Positions 50,109-59,818 of a stretch of 64,000 nt of DNA are shown one piece after another. The DNA lies in the NCBI RefSeq assembly GCF_034702125.1, contig NC_085865.1, forward strand, positions 26,383,960-26,447,959, in the 5' to 3' direction. A program made the translations under genes and the position numbers. Below the pieces are notes generated by a model, which was not told the DNA's origin, searched no databases, and saw only the letters and a list, made by a program, of their open reading frames with translations. How positions within the stretch are numbered: the first letter of the stretch is position 1; the number at the start of each line of letters is the position of its first letter. Origin of the DNA: Engraulis encrasicolus (taxonomy: Eukaryota; Chordata; Actinopteri; Clupeiformes; Engraulidae).

Positions 50109-50630
50109 GTAAGTTATTACATTTATATAATTTAGTAATAGCTGTCCATTTTGGAGTGTTTCTCGTTTTAGGCCTATTTATAGTGTATTTTTCAATATTG
50201 AGCTGTCTGTGTGTAGATTGTAGACCCTAGTGGTTAAGTCGTATTCGTCTCGAGGTCAAGGTTAGCATTTACTGGTAACAACCAACGTTGTTTTTTAAGG
50301 ACTTCAGTGATTAACAATATGAATATTACAATATTACAACCATACTTCATTTTACACGATACAACACTCTCAGTGCAATCGTTTTGTAGGCCTATGCTAT
50401 GTAGTGTACTGGACAAAATGAATACTTTGCTGTGCTAAAGCCAATGTTCCATGTCTGTGGCTGAGGTTTTTTTTGTAATACGTTGAGCTCGTGGTGGCTA
50501 CATCAGTGTGTGTTGCAATGCTAGCAAACTTCCCCACGTTTTAGCTAACTGGCATCACTTTCAGTAGGCTGTGGCGTGATTGACAAATCGTTCGCTTATT
50601 TTGTCTACAGGTAGCATATTTTCGGAAGCA

Positions 50631-53600
50631 ATGATCCTCAAGGTGAAGTACCTGAATGTAAAGAAATACATCAAAATACCCGAGCCATGCATGGACTTAT
50701 TCATGATTGAAGGTGAGTTTGACTGTTGGTATTACAAGGTTATAGCATAACAAGACGGAAATCATAACCTAAGATGGGTTTGGGATCACGTGTATTAGAC
50801 TTAGGATATCCGAAATTGTGCCAACACTTCGCAAATTATCTTTGAATTACGCCGCGATTGATGCAGCCCCTTTATTCTGTTTGGGAACTCCGATATGCAT
50901 ATTATTTCACTCGAGGTTAAAAACGGAATGCATGCGCGTGGACACCAGCCCCGGCTAGCCCCACCACCCGTTTTCTTTTCATTAGCTCTCTCCCACCATA
51001 TCCCACAGGGCAGGCTACAAGCTTTAATTTTATTGTCTTATGTGCATCAGTTTGCAATGGGAAGGACGGCGCAACCGTAGCATGACCACGTAGCTATGGA
51101 AAAACACTGACTATGTGACTGAGCTGTTCAAGGTGAGAATCACACTTGAGCGTGGCGTGGTAGCAGGATTGACCGTGCACGCCGACGCTGTCGGTGTTAA
51201 GGCTGTGCCACCCGATACCCCGCTGCCCTCTCGCTGCCACAACGCCACGCCGTAGTGTATCTGCCCCAATGGTGCCCAGCATACAGTTTGGCCACACCGT
51301 CAGCGTGTTTTTTTTCTCCGACTGTGGTGACGCATTCGGTCTAGGACTACTATTAAACTGGGTTGAGTCGGAGTAAGGACTAGGTTTTATGCGACGGCAG
51401 GTAGACCTTTGGCTTATTTCATGCTCCCGGTATGCAAAGACCACAAAAGAGCCAGGAAAGGAGCACAGGTTGTTCCCTCGTCGCTCAAAGTCTTCACTAC
51501 ACATTTGAATATGACTGGGGGTTGCTTTTATGACACTGTATCAAAGTGGCAACCTCAAGTTATTTTACCTGGGGTCATATGCAGTCACATTTTTAATGTA
51601 TAGGCAGAGAATAGCTTAATATTGTAAATAACATTATCTGGTAGTATTGTGATTATATTTGGTATATTTAACTGTTGTGTGATGTCTCTGCATTTGGTAT
51701 TGTCTGGGCTTTTAACAATGTGTTTGCTGACATTGTGACATCTGTTTTAAGGCGTTTAATATGCTTATTTCTAAACTTGTTTTTTTTAGTTAGACAAAAG
51801 TTTTCCATACCAGAAGGCAAGAACTTGACTGTCACTGATGATGGTGGAACAGAAGTAGATGCCGATGTCTTTCCTGAATTGGTGTCCAATGATCTCTGTT
51901 TCGTCATTCATGATGCTGATTCAGGAGGTATGTGGTGTTGGTTGCATTGTTACACAATACAAAACAATGTTGGTAAAGGAGATGTGGAAAGGTTGCCTTA
52001 AAGGTGCACCGTGTAATATTTTAGTAGTTTATGACTAGAATTCATGCTGCCCATTAACAAATAATAACTTTTTCATGAATACTTACCACCTCATTCCACC
52101 ACAAGTATTATGACTGAAAATTACATTTTTCATAATATGAAAAGAGTATCCTCTCCATTGTCCATCATTATCTCCAGAAATGGACAGTTTTTTAGCTGCA
52201 AAACCTGCTGTACTAGTACATATTAGTTAAGGCATTAAATATTCATGAAAAGATCCAATTTGGCAGACTGCACAGTTTCAATGAGGAGTGTAGTTGCAAT
52301 ACCTACCCTGATCACCATCCTACTCAGTGCACCTTTAAACTAAATGTAAGTTACAATATGTAATTGCATTTTTGTTTTATTTCTGTTTTGCTAGAGTTTT
52401 CTCTCAGCGAGTCCTCCAGCCTCACTGATACATGCTCATTGACAAGCAGCCAGGATAGCATGGCTGAAGTAAGCCTCTGTAAACAAGCACGTTTGGAAGA
52501 AGAGTTGCTACAGAGTGTCCCAGCCAGAGATGTGAGGATGCAGTTTTTTATTTACAGAATAGCCTGCATTGTTGGATTTTATATCTGTTTTGTGACGTTG
52601 TGTGTATGCTAATTTAAGAAAATTATCTAGAGAAGAGGGCAGAGAATTACCTAATTCACCTGTACACTTATGTTAGCTGCTATTGATGCATGTCTTTGCC
52701 AATTATTTCAGCTTGTGAAAAAGGTGTTGTTGGATAAACCTGGTGGAGCAGCAGTCCTGAAGGAGTATGAGGACACTGGAAGTATTTGTGACAGTTCCAG
52801 GCGACAAATGGTCAACATTTTAGCTGCACACATGACTGAAACCGAAGGGTACGGAAGCCTGAAATTATTTTCATACTTAAGGGTTGAGATGCAAGGCCCC
52901 CTAATAGCCATGATACAAATACTCTGTTTATTTATTTTTTTAAAGGGAGAGGGGCTGAATTGTAAATATTCTAAATTCAGAGATACAGCCTATTCTTTGT
53001 AAACCAATCACACATGCACTTAGAAAGTTGTGGGCCTCAGTCCTTCTTTTACATTGTCTTTCTAGTACTCTAATATTATTGTAATGTTCACTGTTTTTCA
53101 GGAGAGTTCCACAACGGCTGACAAGGGAGAAATATGCCCTTGGTATCATAACCTTGTTCCCATCTCTGAAAGACCCATTGTCTAGGAAAGGCTATGTAAG
53201 TTGAAGGAAACGTTTTGCATTTTTTCATGGTGATTGCCATTTCAATTTGGACATTGATAAAGAATGTATTGTAATATGTTCTTCTCAGTGTGTTGCTTCT
53301 GTTTAACGTCAGTGATGCCAGCAGATGTTATGGTTTAAAGAGGTGGTCTGTGTGGATGTTTGTACGGGATGGAATGTGTGATGATGCAAGTGGCAGTGTA
53401 CCTAATAGTGTAGGTTGAGAAGTCAAGTCACACTTATCAACCCCAAACTGCTACCAAACAAAATAGGCAAAGGATTAAAAAAATATGAAAAAAATAATGA
53501 CCGTTATCTGGCCTAACAGTGGTTCTGTAATCCTTCGTTAGGAACACTTCTATGATGCCCAAAGTGGGTCAGGTTTCCTGGCCTGGCGGCTGAAGACGAT

Positions 53601-55631
53601 CCAGAGGAAGACGAAGCTTCACTCTCCAACTCCAAATAACCCCAAGACTATGACAGGAGGGCCGACATGCGCCAGGGACATCGGCCAGGGCGGTGAGCAG
53701 GATGAATCGTGCAAGGAGGCCATTTCCCTCATGACCCACACGAATGACGATGACATTATCTTCCAGAAGATGCGCGAAACCTTCGCATATAGGCAGAAAC
53801 TTATCCACAGCCCAGACACTTCGGCCAGCGTTCTGTCGGTTTTCCCGAGATTGTTGGACACGAAAGGATTGGTAAGTGGTATTGCTAATTATATTGTTTA
53901 ATATTGACCATTTATTGTAAGGGTCGATTCTCAAACAAGGTAAAATGTATTTTTAGTCGTTTATTCTCAATGTATGCTGGCTCTTCATATTTTTATGAAT
54001 ATTTACCAAGTTTTGGCAATTAACTATTTTTCTACTTGTCTCTGAAATGTATAATGAATACCAAGACATTGGTGGTGATGGTAAATATACAGAAGAAACA
54101 CATTTGTGAATGGGCAGCATACATTCTTGAAGTAAATGACTAAACCATTAAATGCTCTACCCTTCAGAAGTTTGCAACAACACTTTGAGAGCTACACATC
54201 TCAACAAATATAATCCGAGTATATTGCTGTACTCATTGCTGCCTGCGCTACTAGGCTATATATTGTTGTATTCTGTACCTCTTAATTATTTCTTGCTTTG
54301 CATATCCCTTTACATCTGCTCTGTGTAATGTAATGTAGTTCTAAGTTGTATTCTTTCATGTCGTACTGTAGGTTCTTCAAGATTTCAGCCTCCTTTTTGG
54401 ATCAGAGATATCCACCAGGCTTCTTGAAAGGTGGCCTTCCTACAAGCCCAAGCTCATCAAAGAAGCATCGTCACTTGCCCAAACACCACTGTTGCAGCGA
54501 CTGTTGCAGTCGGCCAGGGAGGAGCCAGTGTTGTCATCTGCAGACAACTTGCAAGGTAACAATTCTTCACCTCAACCCCGCCCAACCCATTGATGTCTAA
54601 AGCACCTGCAAAAAACACATACTGAATGCCTAAGCCCATGTTGGAAAGGTTGCCGCCAGCCTGTAAAACTAGATTTAAAAATAAATTGCATTTAAACCCT
54701 CATCTTGCACAAGAATATGTTCATTCAGCTGTTATCTATCCACATTTTTATTAAAAAAGCTAAAATACCAAGACCCTGAATGCAGCGTATATGTCTCCAG
54801 ACACCAAAGCTCAAGCAACATGAGTCATCAGGCTAAAATGGGTTAATCTATTTGTTTATTAGTTCATTTTTCATGTCTTCACACAAATGAAATGTGGTTT
54901 GGACTGTCATATTGTAGAGTTTCTTTTGCATGCCTAGTAATGTTCATTATTGATGCCTCACCTTCAAACCCTACCCTCAATTCAGGATGGGACAGTGATA
55001 TGTCTACACTACTCCTGCTCTTGCACATCCTGTCACCTCAGTCTACTGGGAGGAAGAGGACCTACAAGATCAGCACAAGTCGAGCAATGGACAATCTCGT
55101 GGTGTTTCACAAGGTGTGTGATATCTGTGTACACAGTGTTGTCCCTGAAATTTCACATGGTGTGTGATTTCTCTGTACAGTGTTGTACCTGAAATTTCAC
55201 AAGGTGTATGATTTGTGCACACAGTTTTGTCCCTGAAAGGAAATGTAATACATTTGAACATGATCTTGATGCATTTTTTCTTTTTTCTTCTTCTCTGTTA
55301 CTTCTAGTCATGCCAGAGCCTTGATGAGCACCTTGATGCAGATGACCGTCGACAGCCATATCTGCTTGCTTCAGGACTCCACAAGAAAGCCATCAGCAAC
55401 TACTACATCGTCATGGATAAGAAGCTAATTCCTTGCCAAGGAAACACTTCTCTGGCGGCATTCGACGAGCTCTTCAAGGTCCATTTTGTTTTCAGTTTGA
55501 GCTATGATGAGAGTCTCCACACAATGTTCACCTTCCTTCAGACCACGGTGTACAACATCGACGTGGGAAGTACCAGAGAGTCTCCTAAAGTAAGAGAACT
55601 GAGAGCAAAGCTGATGAATGATCATGTTTAG
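50631..55631 (+). CDS. Transposon accessory protein: CIDE-N-like domain plus SAMD3-like conserved region (517 aa, 9 coding exons)
   Basis: Coding exons: 50631-50712, 51790-51927, 52395-52531, 52712-52848, 53102-53195, 53542-53871, 54372-54555, 54986-55113, 55308-55631. All introns are GT-AG, all phases agree, and the total is 1554 nt including TAG. Residues 1-71 look like a ubiquitin-fold CIDE-N domain (MILKVKYLNVKKYI..., then TDDGGTEVDADVFPEL at 43-58). Residues 74-119 form a serine-rich linker. Residues 120-517 match, as I recall it, the region shared by multicopy fish proteins called 'sterile alpha motif domain-containing protein 3-like': REKYALGIITLFPSLKDPL, then EHFYDAQSGSGFLAWRLK, then SPDTSASVLSVFPRLLDTKG, ending NIDVGSTRESPKVRELRAKL. 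No SAM domain is visible. The ATG is the first one after a spliced non-coding exon. The role is unknown. It is co-encoded with the transposase, so DNA binding, assembly or regulation of transposition are possible. Boundaries confident, function not. Confidence 0.8.
52002..52334. mobile_element. TTAA-flanked MITE inside an intron of the accessory gene
   Basis: Ends AGGTGCAC...GTGCACCT with TTAA at 51998-52001 and 52335-52338. The interior matches the element at 15889-16248 (shared words ATTCATG, TGAATACTTACCACC, GCAGTTTCAATGAG-like). TTAA duplication points to piggyBac or Kolobok mobilisation. Confidence 0.8.
53930..54168. mobile_element. Diverged reverse copy of the same TTAA MITE, in a later intron
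   Basis: Its reverse complement follows the 15889-16248 element loosely (start AAGGGTAGAGC, then GAATGTATGCTGCCCATTCAC, then ATTTACCATCACCAC). Ends are eroded and no clean TTAA pair is visible. Confidence 0.5.
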
Positions 55632-58071
55632 GTGCTATGTTTGTAAGTCACTTCATAGTTCAGGAAGTTACCTGATACAGCACCTTAAACTTTTACATGG
55701 CTTGTATCCTGGCAAGAAGTTAAATTTGTTATGCGCACAGGATGGTTGCTCTTTGGAGTTCAAAAGTTACTCTGGTTTCCGTAAGCATCTTAAACGCTGG
55801 CACAGTGACCACAGTGACGATGCTGAACCAAGTTCTTCACATGAACTATCCTTTGGTACGCCGGCTCTGCCCCTGGATAGAAGTTTCTCTCCTGAGGAAT
55901 CTTTGAACTTGCCTCAAAACTTGAGTGAAAATGGACATTCTTCAGAATGCAATCCGAATGGACGCTCTGTTAACTCAAAAGACATGTGTGGTGCCATTAT
56001 TTCGAAGTTACAAGGCGGTGGGTGTTCAACCAGTTTAATTTTATCAGTCATAGAAAGTATGGAGGAATATGTCGACTACATGCACATGGACATCAAGGAT
56101 CAGGTCTTAGAGGTTGTTCCAGACTCTAACCCAAGTAGAGAGCCAGTGGAGGCTGTGTTTAACCACTTAAAAAATCATTTTTCTGATCTCAACACAGAAA
56201 GTAAATGGAGCAAATATTTCTGTTCAAAATGGGGAGTTGTACAACCTGTAGAGGTCCATTTAGGAGTAAGATATGACTCTAAGATAAACAAAGTATCTGG
56301 ACTTTATGAACAATTACCTGTCAATGACAACTTTGTCTACATACCATTGTTTGAAACTTTACATTTTATTTTCAAAAATGAGTTGATTTGCAGCCACATC
56401 CAGTCTGCTCAATTTAGTGATCTTTATTCTGATTTTTGTGATGGTAGTTACTTCAAATCAAATCAGTTGTTCTCCTCATTTAAATATGCGTTGCAGATCC
56501 AGGTTTATTATGATGAGTTCGAAACCGGGAATCCTCTTGGATCTAGGCAGGGGGTCCATAAGTTGGGATGTTTATATTTTACATTAAGAAACCTTCCACC
56601 GCATCTCAATTCATCTTTGATGAATATTCATCTTGTCTCTCTGTTTCATGCTCAAGATGTCAAAAAATATGGCCTAGATAAAATACTTGCACCATTTGTA
56701 GATGATATTAAAAAGCTGGAGGTTAGTGGAATGAAAGTGTCATTTACTGATACAGTTCTGTTTGGGACAATATCACAGATAACAGGTGACAATTTGGGCC
56801 TGAATGGAATTCTTGGGTATGTAGAGTCCTTTTCTGCAACATACTATTGCAGATTATGTTTAACGGACAAGGACACAGCTCAGACTGTATTCAGTGAACA
56901 TGACCCACGAGTTTTATTGCGATCAAAGGAGTCAAATGAGCAGCATTACAAACATCTGAAGGATTCTGGTGATGGTTCATGTTATGGAATTAAACGTAAC
57001 AGCATTCTTAATCAGTTAAAATATTTCAGTGTTGCTGATAATGTTGTCGTTGACATAATGCATGATCTGCTTGAGGGCGTGGCACAATATGAAGTTAGGC
57101 TTCTGTTTGACTATCTAGCTAAGAATTTCACTACCACAGAGCACATCCTGTTGAGAGTTTATGGGTACAGTTATGGATATTTGGATAGGAAAAACAGGCC
57201 CACAAAGATAAATATACAGGGTAATCGGCTAGGTCTTAACGCAAGTCAAATGATGTGTCTTTTGAGAAACATTCCCCTCATTTTTGGCAACATTGTGCCA
57301 GAGGGAAACACTAATTGGAATTTACTATTATTACTTCTTGATATTGTTAACATTGTCTTTTCTACTAGCATCTCTGAGGGCATGACTGTATATTTGGGGT
57401 CTCTTATTGCAGAACATCACAGATTATTTAAGGAGCTTTACCCAACTCAAAATTTGATCCCAAAGCATCACCTAATGATTCATTATCCTGGTGTGATTAG
57501 AAAAATAGGTCCTTTGATTCATGTTTGGACTATGAGATACGAAGGAAAACACCGGTTCTTTAAGAACAGCATTAAAAATTTCAAAAACGTGACAAAATGT
57601 TTAGCACAGAAGCATCAGTTAGCCATTGCCTATCATTGGGAGTCACTTGGTGCTAGAGGTATTGAGTCAGGTCCAGTAAAAGCTCAAACACTGAGCGAAT
57701 CGGATTATGATCAACTAATTTGTGAACACTTTCAGATGGACAGGCTTACTACTGTGTCTTCCACGTCATGGGTGAAATGTAACGGGCTTGAATATCATCT
57801 TGGAGCTATTGTTTGTGTCGATGTGGAAGATGAGGTGCCAGTGTTTGGGAAAATTATGGTAATAATTCTTAACAATGCTGAGATCACTTTTGTTGTCATG
57901 GAAACGAAGACTGTTTATGTCGAGCACCTTCATGCATTTCAGGTCGAAGAATGTAACCACTTTTATATAGTTAAGAAAGATGATCTGCACCACAGCAAAC
58001 CATTTGATGTTCAGATGTCCTATGGGTGCGATGCTTTGTTCTATGTTGTCCCAGATTGCTGTCTCTTCTGA
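55618..58071 (+). CDS. Putative transposase with two N-terminal C2H2 zinc fingers (817 aa, single exon)
   Basis: An uninterrupted 817-codon frame. Two C2H2 fingers open the protein: C6-x2-C9-x12-H22-x4-H27 and C39-x4-C44-x12-H57-x4-H62. An acidic/serine-rich linker follows (about 63-110). The rest resembles the large family of animal transposon proteins carrying an 'MHDxLEG' block (DIMHDLLEG at 479-487) and a block with KHHLMIHYP from 616 and WTMRYEGKHRFFK around E642. Comparable blocks occur in Tnp2/CACTA- and KDZ-like transposases. E642 is a candidate catalytic glutamate, but I cannot assign the DDE triad by eye. The ORF begins inside the last 14 nt of the upstream gene, in another frame. 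Met3 is an alternative start. The fingers probably bind the subterminal repeats. Intact length and position inside the inverted repeats argue for transposase rather than a host zinc-finger gene. Confidence 0.8.
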   Translation: MIMFRCYVCKSLHSSGSYLIQHLKLLHGLYPGKKLNLLCAQDGCSLEFKSYSGFRKHLKRWHSDHSDDAEPSSSHELSFGTPALPLDRSFSPEESLNLPQNLSENGHSSECNPNGRSVNSKDMCGAIISKLQGGGCSTSLILSVIESMEEYVDYMHMDIKDQVLEVVPDSNPSREPVEAVFNHLKNHFSDLNTESKWSKYFCSKWGVVQPVEVHLGVRYDSKINKVSGLYEQLPVNDNFVYIPLFETLHFIFKNELICSHIQSAQFSDLYSDFCDGSYFKSNQLFSSFKYALQIQVYYDEFETGNPLGSRQGVHKLGCLYFTLRNLPPHLNSSLMNIHLVSLFHAQDVKKYGLDKILAPFVDDIKKLEVSGMKVSFTDTVLFGTISQITGDNLGLNGILGYVESFSATYYCRLCLTDKDTAQTVFSEHDPRVLLRSKESNEQHYKHLKDSGDGSCYGIKRNSILNQLKYFSVADNVVVDIMHDLLEGVAQYEVRLLFDYLAKNFTTTEHILLRVYGYSYGYLDRKNRPTKINIQGNRLGLNASQMMCLLRNIPLIFGNIVPEGNTNWNLLLLLLDIVNIVFSTSISEGMTVYLGSLIAEHHRLFKELYPTQNLIPKHHLMIHYPGVIRKIGPLIHVWTMRYEGKHRFFKNSIKNFKNVTKCLAQKHQLAIAYHWESLGARGIESGPVKAQTLSESDYDQLICEHFQMDRLTTVSSTSWVKCNGLEYHLGAIVCVDVEDEVPVFGKIMVIILNNAEITFVVMETKTVYVEHLHAFQVEECNHFYIVKKDDLHHSKPFDVQMSYGCDALFYVVPDCCLF

Positions 58072-58086
58072 GCACAATGTGATCAA

Positions 58087-58092
58087 AATAAA
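58087..58092 (+). terminator. Poly(A) signal of the transposase gene
   Basis: AATAAA lies 16 nt after the TGA of the 817-aa ORF. A second AATAAA is at 58210-58215. Confidence 0.6.
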
Positions 58093-58272
58093 ACAACAAT
58101 GTGTAATATTGCATTCTTTTGTATGTATTTTTAATTGATGCTGTAATTAGTTTGCTTAAGCCTTAACCATACTTTTGGCCCAGAAGAATTATATTGTTAA
58201 AAGACAAAAAATAAAGGAGATATTGATCACCAGGTTAGTGAGAATGTAACACTTTTTTATAGTAAGAAATTA

Positions 58273-58535
58273 ACACTGTTGGAGTAGGCTTTCAATTAAG
58301 ATTCAACAATGTCATGGTGTTAAAATGCCACCATGTTAGTGTTACTGTGAACACTAACCTGTAGTTAAAAAGTGACACTGTTGGAGTAGGCTTTCAATTA
58401 AGATTCAACAATTTCATGGTGTTAAAATGCCACCATGTTAGTGTTGGTGTGAACACTAACCTGTAGTTAAAAAGTGACACTGTTAGAGTAAGGCTATCAA
58501 TGATTCAACAATCATCTGGTGTTAATACCTAACTC
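58273..58535 (+). repeat. 102-bp subterminal tandem repeat of the transposon (about 2.6 copies)
   Basis: Units start at 58273, 58375 and 58477 with ACACTGTT(G/A)GAGTA. The first two are nearly identical and the third is shorter and diverged. Each holds several GTGTTAAA/AACACTAAC motifs, the same words found at the left end. More GTGTTAA motifs continue to 58670. Subterminal arrays of this kind are transposase-binding regions in CACTA-type elements. That role here is inferred. Confidence 0.8.
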
Positions 58536-58677
58536 TTACAGTGTTAACATCCTTACACTGAGTTAGTGTTGTATTTATAACACTGCCAAAAGTGTTAAAT
58601 TAACACTGACGCAGTGGTCCCCATATATACACTGGGAAAGTGTTAAAATTGACTCTGTTGGTGTTAAAATTCCAAAT

Positions 58678-58691
58678 GGGAATTTGCTGTG
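58678..58691 (-). repeat. Right terminal inverted repeat of the 8.85-kb transposon
   Basis: GGGAATTTGCTGTG, the inverse of the left end, is followed by TA, matching the TA before the left end. Confidence 0.85.
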
Positions 58692-58845
58692 TACGTTCCC
58701 TGGACTGTTCTATCACATCATCTGGTGAATTACACACATTAACTGGCTGCAGGCAGATGGGCCATTAGTAAATTAGATCTGTATACACTCTTGAGCATGT
58801 AGGCTGTGCTTCAGAATGAAGCAAGCACATGCAGAACCTTTAACA

Positions 58846-59177
58846 CAGGGGTAGGAAATCTATGTCTTGAGGGCCGTTTGTGGCCCTTGAGGCCATTTTA
58901 TCCAGCCCCTGATGTAATTATAATGTTATGCAGCTTCACATGAAATATGACATGTTTTGTAATGGAATCTCAGACAATACATTTGCAATACATTTAGGTT
59001 ATATCCAAGGGACCTACAGAACTGTGTGTTCTGTTTTAAAGGTGGCTGCCTTCAATATAGGCCTAAAATGCAGGGGGAAATCCTGGTTTGTGTTCATAGT
59101 ATGGCCCTCGGAGGACTTGTACGGCCCTTGGATGAATTTGAAGTGGCCCCTCGAATGAAAAAGGTTCCCCAGCCCTG
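58846..59177. mobile_element. hAT MITE CAGGGGTAGGAAA, 332 bp
   Basis: Left CAGGGGTAGGAAATC, right inverted CAGGGCTGGGGAACC. TSD CTTTAACA against CTTAAACA (7/8). Confidence 0.85.
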
Positions 59178-59200
59178 CTTAAACAAATCACTGTCTACAG

Positions 59201-59810
59201 CAGGGGTGTCAAACTCATTTTGGTCCGGGGGCCGCATACAACCCATGTGGACCTGAAGCGGGCCGCATTAGTAACATCATCGCGAAAAAAAAAAAAACGT
59301 AAAGCAGAGGATTACTGTTCAGTACTATCACGTTTTAAGTGTGTTGAATATGTTGAAAGCAATGCAATACTGATAATCCTATGCAAAATTTCCTTGACTT
59401 CATTCATTCATTGCCAACCGTCAATGAATTAGATATGGGACAGTTCATTTTGGCAGGGCGTCTGGGGGTGTTCCCCCAGAAAATGTTGTATTTCTTCGAT
59501 GTAATTTCCTGCATTTTCACGCACTCTAACATCCCGTTTTCAGTTTCAGCTTAATAGGAACCAATACAAATCCAATTATATTTATTATTTAATTACAACC
59601 AATACCAATACAATACGAATAAGAAGTATTAACATTTTATCTCTATATATGAGGTCTATAAAATATGAGCTTGTTAATGTCATGCAGGTATCGATTTTGC
59701 CCCGAGGGGCCTAACTGCGCATTTCGGTTATTTCATTGAAAAAAAAAAAAAAAATTTTTTTTTTTTTTTTACATCCGGGCCAGATGGAACCCTCAGGTTT
59801 GACACCCCTG
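59201..59810 (+). mobile_element. hAT element CAGGGGTGTCAAAC, 610 bp, perfect 8-bp TSD
   Basis: Inverted ends both CAGGGGTGTCAAAC. GTCTACAG at 59193-59200 and 59811-59818. Inverse relative of 38590-39339. A-tract/T-tract pair near the right end. Confidence 0.95.
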
Positions 59811-59818
59811 GTCTACAG

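Larger units (their letters stand above)
49838..58691 (+). mobile_element. Complete-looking 8.85-kb DNA transposon with two intact genes (CMC/EnSpm-like by inference)
   Basis: Seen: the left end reads CACAGCAAATTCCCC and the reverse complement of the right end reads CACAGCAAATTCCCATTTGG, giving a 14-bp shared terminal inverted repeat. TA lies immediately outside both ends, consistent with a 2-bp target duplication. GTGTTAA/TTAACAC motifs crowd both subterminal regions. Between the ends are a nine-coding-exon gene and a single-exon gene on the same strand, both without disabling mutations, and a poly(A) signal. Known: CACTA/EnSpm (CMC) elements start with CAC(A/T)G-type termini, have short 2-3 bp duplications, subterminal repeats and two proteins. 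Inferred: this is an autonomous or recently autonomous CMC-like element. A KDZ-like or unnamed superfamily is the alternative. One or two younger MITEs sit in its introns, so it is not pristine, but its coding capacity is preserved. Confidence 0.82.

Noticed and set aside
55618..58071. Host C2H2 zinc-finger gene
   Set aside because: Only two fingers. The bulk carries transposase-family blocks, and the gene lies within inverted terminal repeats with TA flanks.
58273..58535. Independent minisatellite
   Set aside because: Its words recur at the transposon's left end and it abuts the right terminus, so it is subterminal repeat of the element.
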